Positions 5,093 to 8,425 of a stretch of 8,425 nt of DNA are shown here, in pieces (the stretch's first letter is position 1; each line of letters starts with the position of its first letter). The DNA lies in assembly GCA_002368805.1 (NCBI GenBank), contig DFFH01000132.1:1-8425 (forward strand), in the 5' to 3' direction. Below the pieces are notes generated by a model. The model made no database searches. It was not told the origin of the DNA and was given only the letters and a program-made list of their open reading frames with translations. The stretch comes from Mageeibacillus sp. UBA3781. GTDB lineage: Bacteria; Bacillota; Clostridia; Saccharofermentanales; Saccharofermentanaceae. The position numbers and the translations under genes were made by a program.

Positions 5093-5425
5093 TCACTCAC
5101 CATCGTTCGCATTTGCATCCCTAACTCTTCTCAGCAATTCGTCGCTGAATCCTTCAAGATCATCATCCGTGATTGCGCCTTCGCGGTATAGACTTATCAT
5201 GTTCGACAGCAGCATCGATCGTCTTCGCTCGCACATAACTCCGGATAATCGTTTATCTTCTTTGATCCGTTTCTCGATCTCCCAGAATCGTTCCGAGGCA
5301 TACTTGGATCCATCCTGAAGGATGATCGCGTATTCTGCGATCAATTTCTCCATAAAGGCTTCCTGCCATCCGACGATCCTTTCACGGAACAGTTTCCAGT
5401 CGCTTTCATTTACATCATTTCGCAT
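5093..5425 (-). CDS. 110-aa helical conserved hypothetical protein
   Basis: The protein is highly charged and mostly helical: an opening MRNDVNESDWKLFRERIVGW, a middle segment ERFWEIEKRIKEDKRLSGVM, and an acidic end with ITDDDLEGFSDELLRRV. The layout resembles a family of short uncharacterised Firmicute proteins containing W-x-x-L/F-R-E and FW-x-x-EKRI-x-EDK patterns; this resemblance is from memory and no function is known to me. It has no signal peptide or membrane segment, so it should be cytoplasmic. GAGGTG (5431-5436), 5 bases from ATG, supports the start. It is the third gene of a minus-strand operon, 15 bases after the zinc-ribbon gene. Its stop codon overlaps the ribosome site of the 78-aa frame. 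Confidence 0.75.
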   Translation of the reverse strand: MRNDVNESDWKLFRERIVGWQEAFMEKLIAEYAIILQDGSKYASERFWEIEKRIKEDKRLSGVMCERRRSMLLSNMISLYREGAITDDDLEGFSDELLRRVRDANANDGE

Positions 5426-5440
5426 ACGAGCACCTCACTT

Positions 5441-5764
5441 CTAATAGCAGCACCTTACAACTCTTCGCCCACATTTGGAGCAGACTCCTTCAATCACAAT
5501 TCCGATCTTATCCTGACGGACCGCATATCCCGGAGCAATCGTCGTTGACATACATTTTAGGCAAAAAGCACTCGTCAAGCATGCTCGGCGTGTTTCTTCC
5601 GGTAGCGCCATCCACTTCTTATATGCTGCGATATCCGTTATCCCGGAATTCCTGGCAAACTCATCGTGCTCCTTCTCCATAGCAACGAATTTCTCAATCG
5701 CCGTCTCATCTGCGCCATCGGCGCGAAGCGCATCCGCCATCCTCTGGTATTTATCTTTCTTCAT
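5441..5764 (-). CDS. 107-aa protein with C-terminal zinc ribbon
   Basis: A helical charged N-terminal part (1-60, MKKDKYQRMADALRADGADE and onward) is followed by two knuckles, C68-x2-C71 (CLKC) and C95-x2-C98 (CSKCG), typical of a zinc ribbon. Extra cysteines occur at 62, 105 and 106. The role is unknown; zinc ribbons of this kind bind nucleic acid or protein partners. The ATG overlaps the TAA of the preceding gene by one base (TAATG), and GAGGTG (5773-5778) lies 8 bases upstream inside that gene. Translational coupling and roughly matched production with the 319-aa protein are therefore likely, hinting that the two act together. I do not recognise a named family. Confidence 0.78.
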   Translation of the reverse strand: MKKDKYQRMADALRADGADETAIEKFVAMEKEHDEFARNSGITDIAAYKKWMALPEETRRACLTSAFCLKCMSTTIAPGYAVRQDKIGIVIEGVCSKCGRRVVRCCY

Positions 5765-6720
5765 TACTCCGTCACCTCAAAGAGAACCTTCGTAAACCCC
5801 ATTGTGTACGACCCCTGCACCGTGAACCGGGCGTCATATCTGTCTCCGACATACACATACAGGAATTCCATTCTACCATCCGGACGGAAAAAGGCCGCAT
5901 CCAGGCACACCTCATCCAACAGATCTCCCACTGTCAGGTCCGGTTCTTCTATCGTTTTCCGTATCTCACGCATCTCGTTCTCAATCTTCGGAATCAGAAC
6001 CTTTAGCGCCATCTGGTCAAAAAGATCCGCCTTCTCATAGACCTTCTCAAACAGCGCTATCGATTTCTTCGGGAACATCCCATCCTCATCCAAAGCAAAA
6101 TAGCAGCTGACCTCCTGATCCGCCATATCCACCACAGCATAATACATATCGTGCGCAAATGAATATTCCGCCTTCTCCCCACATCGTAAGCGGAATGCTT
6201 TTTTCTTCGGCTGAACGAGTATCAGCAGTGCTTTTTCCTGAAGAAAAGCATCTAGAAGACTCCCATCCACGTAGAAGCTTAGACAACCGTTCTTCAAACT
6301 CCACGAGACGCCAAGCGAAAACGCATCATTCTCAAATTCGGGTTCGATCTCCTCAAATGTAGCGACGATCTGAAACTCTTCACCTTCATACTTGATAATC
6401 GATATATTATCCAGTGCATATTCCTGTTCGAAAAGCACTGGTTTGATTCTCCGCATGTTGGGATTTTCTTCCAATTTCGGAAGTAGGTCCTTCTTGATCG
6501 AAGCCTTCCAAGTCTCCAGCCACTTCTCCGGATTCTGGTAGATCTTCTCGAGCAACGCCACTTCCTGAGGAAGGAGTTCTTCCTCATCCGGATCAAAAGA
6601 CAGATTCACATCTACCATTTCTCCGGCAAAATCCACCGTCGCCCGAAAAGCTTCGTAATCATCGTCATAGTAGAAAATAGTTCTACCCAGAATGTTAACG
6701 GTTATCTCGTTCATGGCCAT
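5764..6720 (-). CDS. duplicated DUF2262-like protein heading a four-gene operon
   Basis: About 319 residues, acidic, cytoplasmic, no membrane segment. The two halves resemble each other. EVALLEKIYQNPEKWLE and DLLPKLEE in the first half parallel SIALFEKVYEKADLFDQ and VLIPKIEN in the second. Each half then runs into beta-rich sequence with a glycine-containing end (GCLSFYVDGSLL; GRMEFLYVYVGDRYDARFTV). That order (short helix pair, then strands ending in an aromatic G-D-x-Y segment) recalls DUF2262/DUF6985-type domains, some of which sit near toxin-immunity or defence genes; this is resemblance from memory, not a search. GTG at 6724-6726 and ATGs at 6720 and 6714 are all possible starts; ATG 6720 has GAAGAG (6726-6731), 5 bases away, and is preferred. 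Its stop overlaps the next start. Confidence 0.75.
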   Translation of the reverse strand: MAMNEITVNILGRTIFYYDDDYEAFRATVDFAGEMVDVNLSFDPDEEELLPQEVALLEKIYQNPEKWLETWKASIKKDLLPKLEENPNMRRIKPVLFEQEYALDNISIIKYEGEEFQIVATFEEIEPEFENDAFSLGVSWSLKNGCLSFYVDGSLLDAFLQEKALLILVQPKKKAFRLRCGEKAEYSFAHDMYYAVVDMADQEVSCYFALDEDGMFPKKSIALFEKVYEKADLFDQMALKVLIPKIENEMREIRKTIEEPDLTVGDLLDEVCLDAAFFRPDGRMEFLYVYVGDRYDARFTVQGSYTMGFTKVLFEVTE

Positions 6721-6726
6721 GCCCAC

Positions 6727-6875
6727 TCTTCTATCTATGTTCTCTCAGCCACTTCACAATATCGTAGCTTATTGTGCCACCTCATTCTGCACTTTTCAAG
6801 AGTTTCCTGGTTCGGGAACCCCGAAACCACTGAAATATCGAGCTTTATTTGTCCAGACTCTTCATGGTCGGAAAA
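6727..6875. other. 149-base spacer with imperfect hairpin, possible interspersed repeat
   Basis: Between the ATPase stop and the operon start lies a stem TGGTT-CGGG (6808-6816), loop AAC, CCCG-a-AACCA (6820-6829) with one bulged base. No T-run follows on either strand. Both strands keep short open frames through it, including a minus-strand frame reading GFPNQETLEKC and a plus-strand frame reading FPGSGTPKPLKYRA, which I consider incidental. It could be a REP-like dispersed element. Confidence 0.3.
6771..6799 (-). promoter_or_regulatory. promoter of the DUF2262-like operon
   Basis: On the minus strand TTGAAA (6794-6799) and CACAAT (6771-6776) are 17 bases apart, with TGG before CACAAT as an extended -10. 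The start near 6764 leaves about 45 bases of leader before ATG 6720. Confidence 0.45.
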
Positions 6876-8087
6876 TTAGTATAATAGCCCAAACATCCAT
6901 AGAGGTATTCTGTTACCTCTTCCTATCTCCACATCATCTATCGCCAGAAAACTATTCGGAATATCTTTTATCTGATCGAAACTCTTATCCTTGCCTCCAA
7001 CTTCAAATAAGAATTTTCCTTCAACGAGAAAATCACCGCTACTCGGATAGAGTACATCATATCCGGCAGACCTTAATTGGTTTAAAAAGAATGTCTCTCT
7101 TTTGGTTCCGACATTAATATTCTCCGTCAGAGAATACATTATATTCGGATTGTCACAATAGATTTTATCCGGTCTTGCCATATTTTTTAATGATGCCTTT
7201 TCAGAAGACAGAATGTTCAGTAAATTCGCCTTGTCAAGGATACTAAGCATCTTTAAGCCTTGGTTCCTGTCTGTTTCCAATTGCGCATACAATTCCGTCA
7301 TCTTGGGTGTCTGCGGACAACTTTGAGCCAAAATGAAAAGCATTTTCTTTATTTTTTGCACCGTCGAGTAATTAATCTTCTCAACCGCAGGATAATCACT
7401 TTCCAAGATCTGATTTGTTATCTGAGTTATTCTCTGCTCGTATCCTGCATAGACTTCTTTATAGAAAGGATAATATCCTCTCATCAGATACTCCGAAAAA
7501 TGTTTCAAGAGTGCTTTCTCCGGCGCAATTTCCTCAGCAATGGCCTTGTGGTCAGTTAAGAGTTCATTCAATTCGATGGCCTTTATATCAATTATATTCT
7601 CAAAGAATAGGTATTCTCTGAACGAGAGACCGGGAAGATGGTATATTACTTGTCTTCTTGATAAATCCCCACTCTCATAATCAATCTTCAATAAGGATGA
7701 ACCTGTATATACAATTTTCATCTTAGGATATTCATCATATAGGTTTTTGATAATTATCTGCCAATCCTTCAGATAATGGACTTCATCCAAAAAGATATGT
7801 GTTCCGCCGTTTTTATAATGCATATCAACCAGTTCCGATAAAGAATTAGTGGCAAACCACAGATTATCCAGCGAAACATATAACGCTTTATCATAGTCCT
7901 TGATAAATTCAGAACGAATATGTTGAAGAATCAGCGTTGTTTTCCCGCAGCCTCTTGAACCGGAAATGCAGATCAATCTGTCTCTCCAGTCTATCTTTTC
8001 TAATAGAAAGCGAGTTGTCGTATAGTTACTCTCACGAATTCTTTTATTAGATAAATCCAGTATTCTAAAGTATTCTTCTATATCCAT
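6876..8087 (-). CDS. AAA-family ATPase with C-terminal nuclease-like (DUF4143-type) domain
   Basis: 403 residues. Walker A GSRGCGKT (43-50), Walker B IFLDE (98-102) and the sensor-like TGSS (128-131) identify the AAA_14 ATPase type. The middle (about 150-330) is helical, probably including a winged-helix segment. The C-terminal part has a pattern of the restriction-endonuclease-like fold common in DUF4143 partners: Asp352, Glu362 and Lys366 in DFLVEGKFLFEVGGKDK. Such proteins are widespread in Clostridia and of unknown role; ATP-driven action on DNA or in defence is plausible but unproven. AGGAG (8094-8098), 7 bases from the ATG, supports the start. It has its own promoter with palindromic operators. 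The gene is much richer in A+T than the left half of the window, which suggests horizontal acquisition. It ends 150 bases before the DUF2262-like operon and may partly read into it. Confidence 0.9.
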   Translation of the reverse strand: MDIEEYFRILDLSNKRIRESNYTTTRFLLEKIDWRDRLICISGSRGCGKTTLILQHIRSEFIKDYDKALYVSLDNLWFATNSLSELVDMHYKNGGTHIFLDEVHYLKDWQIIIKNLYDEYPKMKIVYTGSSLLKIDYESGDLSRRQVIYHLPGLSFREYLFFENIIDIKAIELNELLTDHKAIAEEIAPEKALLKHFSEYLMRGYYPFYKEVYAGYEQRITQITNQILESDYPAVEKINYSTVQKIKKMLFILAQSCPQTPKMTELYAQLETDRNQGLKMLSILDKANLLNILSSEKASLKNMARPDKIYCDNPNIMYSLTENINVGTKRETFFLNQLRSAGYDVLYPSSGDFLVEGKFLFEVGGKDKSFDQIKDIPNSFLAIDDVEIGRGNRIPLWMFGLLY

Positions 8088-8109
8088 AGTGAACTCCTGA
8101 ACAAGACAA

Positions 8110-8158
8110 TAATGTTTACAAACATCATTATAACCACCGAAACAATGTTTGTAAACAT
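8110..8158. repeat. pair of matching palindromes flanking the ATPase promoter
   Basis: AATGTTTACAAACAT (8110-8124) and its exact reverse complement ATGTTTGTAAACATT (8144-8158) surround the promoter. Each is itself a near-perfect palindrome, ATGTTT-NN-AAACAT. One covers the -35 and the other covers the start point, the usual placement for a repressor. The regulator is not identifiable here. Confidence 0.7.
8127..8155 (-). promoter_or_regulatory. near-consensus promoter of the ATPase gene
   Basis: On the minus strand TTTACA (8150-8155) and TATAAT (8127-8132) are exactly 17 bases apart. The start near 8120 gives a short leader to AGGAG at 8094-8098. Confidence 0.75.
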
Positions 8159-8425
8159 TATTTCAACCATACGAACACAACATTGTGGTAACCAGCATCT
8201 TCGTAGATCAGATTGTTCTTCTCAAAAATCTCCACGATGTGCGGATCAATTCCTCTCAACCGTTTGTCCTGAAGTCTCGCCGAGAATCATCAGCATGGCT
8301 TCAGGATAATTAAGCCCGAAGTACTTCTCAACGAAACTTACGGTCTTCCCACCGGATTGTGTGTAGTGATCGAACCAGAGATTATCCAGGATCGAAACTG
8401 TCCGTCCCTCTCCTTTCCACAAATA
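8158..8425 (-). pseudogene. frameshifted, internally deleted DUF3991/CHC2 zinc-finger primase-like remnant
   Basis: The window edge cuts the 5' side. One minus-strand frame from 8425 reads KGEGRTVSILDNLWFDHYTQ, SGGKTVSFVEKYFGLNYPEA and MLMILGE, then stops at 8246-8248. This matches the CHC2-type zinc-finger end of the DUF3991/Toprim proteins found on plasmids and integrative elements. A second frame continues as LRGIDPHIVEIFEKNNLIYE and DAGYHNVVFVW and stops at 8158-8160. In intact relatives this DUF3991 segment follows after an extra linker of some tens of residues and continues VFVG and on to a Toprim domain. So there is a frameshift with deletion near 8245-8270 and a 3' truncation. The ATPase operator overlaps its last codons. 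It is mobile-element debris and probably inactive. Confidence 0.7.

Noticed and set aside
6692..7117. Plus-strand 141-residue frame across the operon start and ATPase end
   Set aside because: Antisense to two supported genes and no domain-like sequence.

Overview
The window looks like chromosomal accessory DNA from a Firmicute of class Clostridia, most likely Lachnospiraceae-like. The reasons are strong AGGAGG/GAGGTG ribosome sites on nearly every gene, sigma-A-type promoters, a membrane-anchored penicillin-recognising-fold hydrolase, a DUF2161 protein and a remnant of a DUF3991-type mobile-element primase. This taxonomic call is inference. Base composition is uneven: 1861-1920 has 34 G+C in 60, while 7681-7740 in the ATPase gene has 16 in 60, so the right end looks separately acquired.

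Left part (1-2700). A gene-poor strip holds a broken-looking small reading frame behind a perfect Shine-Dalgarno sequence. Next is a minus-strand Fic-family AMP-transferase with a C-terminal winged helix. Its promoter is covered by copies of TTTCCCTTAA / TTAAGGGAAA, which looks like an operator. A divergent plus-strand gene encodes a membrane-anchored serine hydrolase of the class A beta-lactamase fold.

Middle (2700-4770). A minus-strand DUF2161 protein (PD-(D/E)xK fold plus winged helix) has an extended -10 element so close to its ATG that the mRNA may be leaderless. Divergent from it is a 650-base gene-free stretch. It contains the most unusual structure of the window: at least four exact 53-base periods of alternately oriented TTTATCGG / TACCGATAA half-sites, separated by unrelated 18-base spacers. 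A perfect TATAAT lies before the array. Nested hairpins and a bidirectional terminator lie after it, so the whole may be a transcript of about 500 bases. A minus-strand lipoprotein gene follows; its promoter carries two 21-base direct repeats 52 bases apart.

Right part (4846-8425). A tight minus-strand operon runs from a 319-aa protein with two similar halves (DUF2262-like), through a 107-aa zinc-ribbon protein and a 110-aa conserved hypothetical, to a 78-aa frame invaded by a 23-base tandem repeat. Spacing and start/stop overlaps indicate translational coupling. Upstream is an AT-rich AAA ATPase/DUF4143-type gene with a near-consensus promoter flanked by two matching palindromes. The window ends in a frameshifted, internally deleted piece of a plasmid/ICE primase (CHC2 zinc finger/DUF3991).

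The main candidates for an undescribed system are (a) the DUF2161 protein with the adjacent 53-base array and putative RNA and (b) the four-gene operon headed by the duplicated DUF2262-like protein. No function is proven for either from sequence alone.
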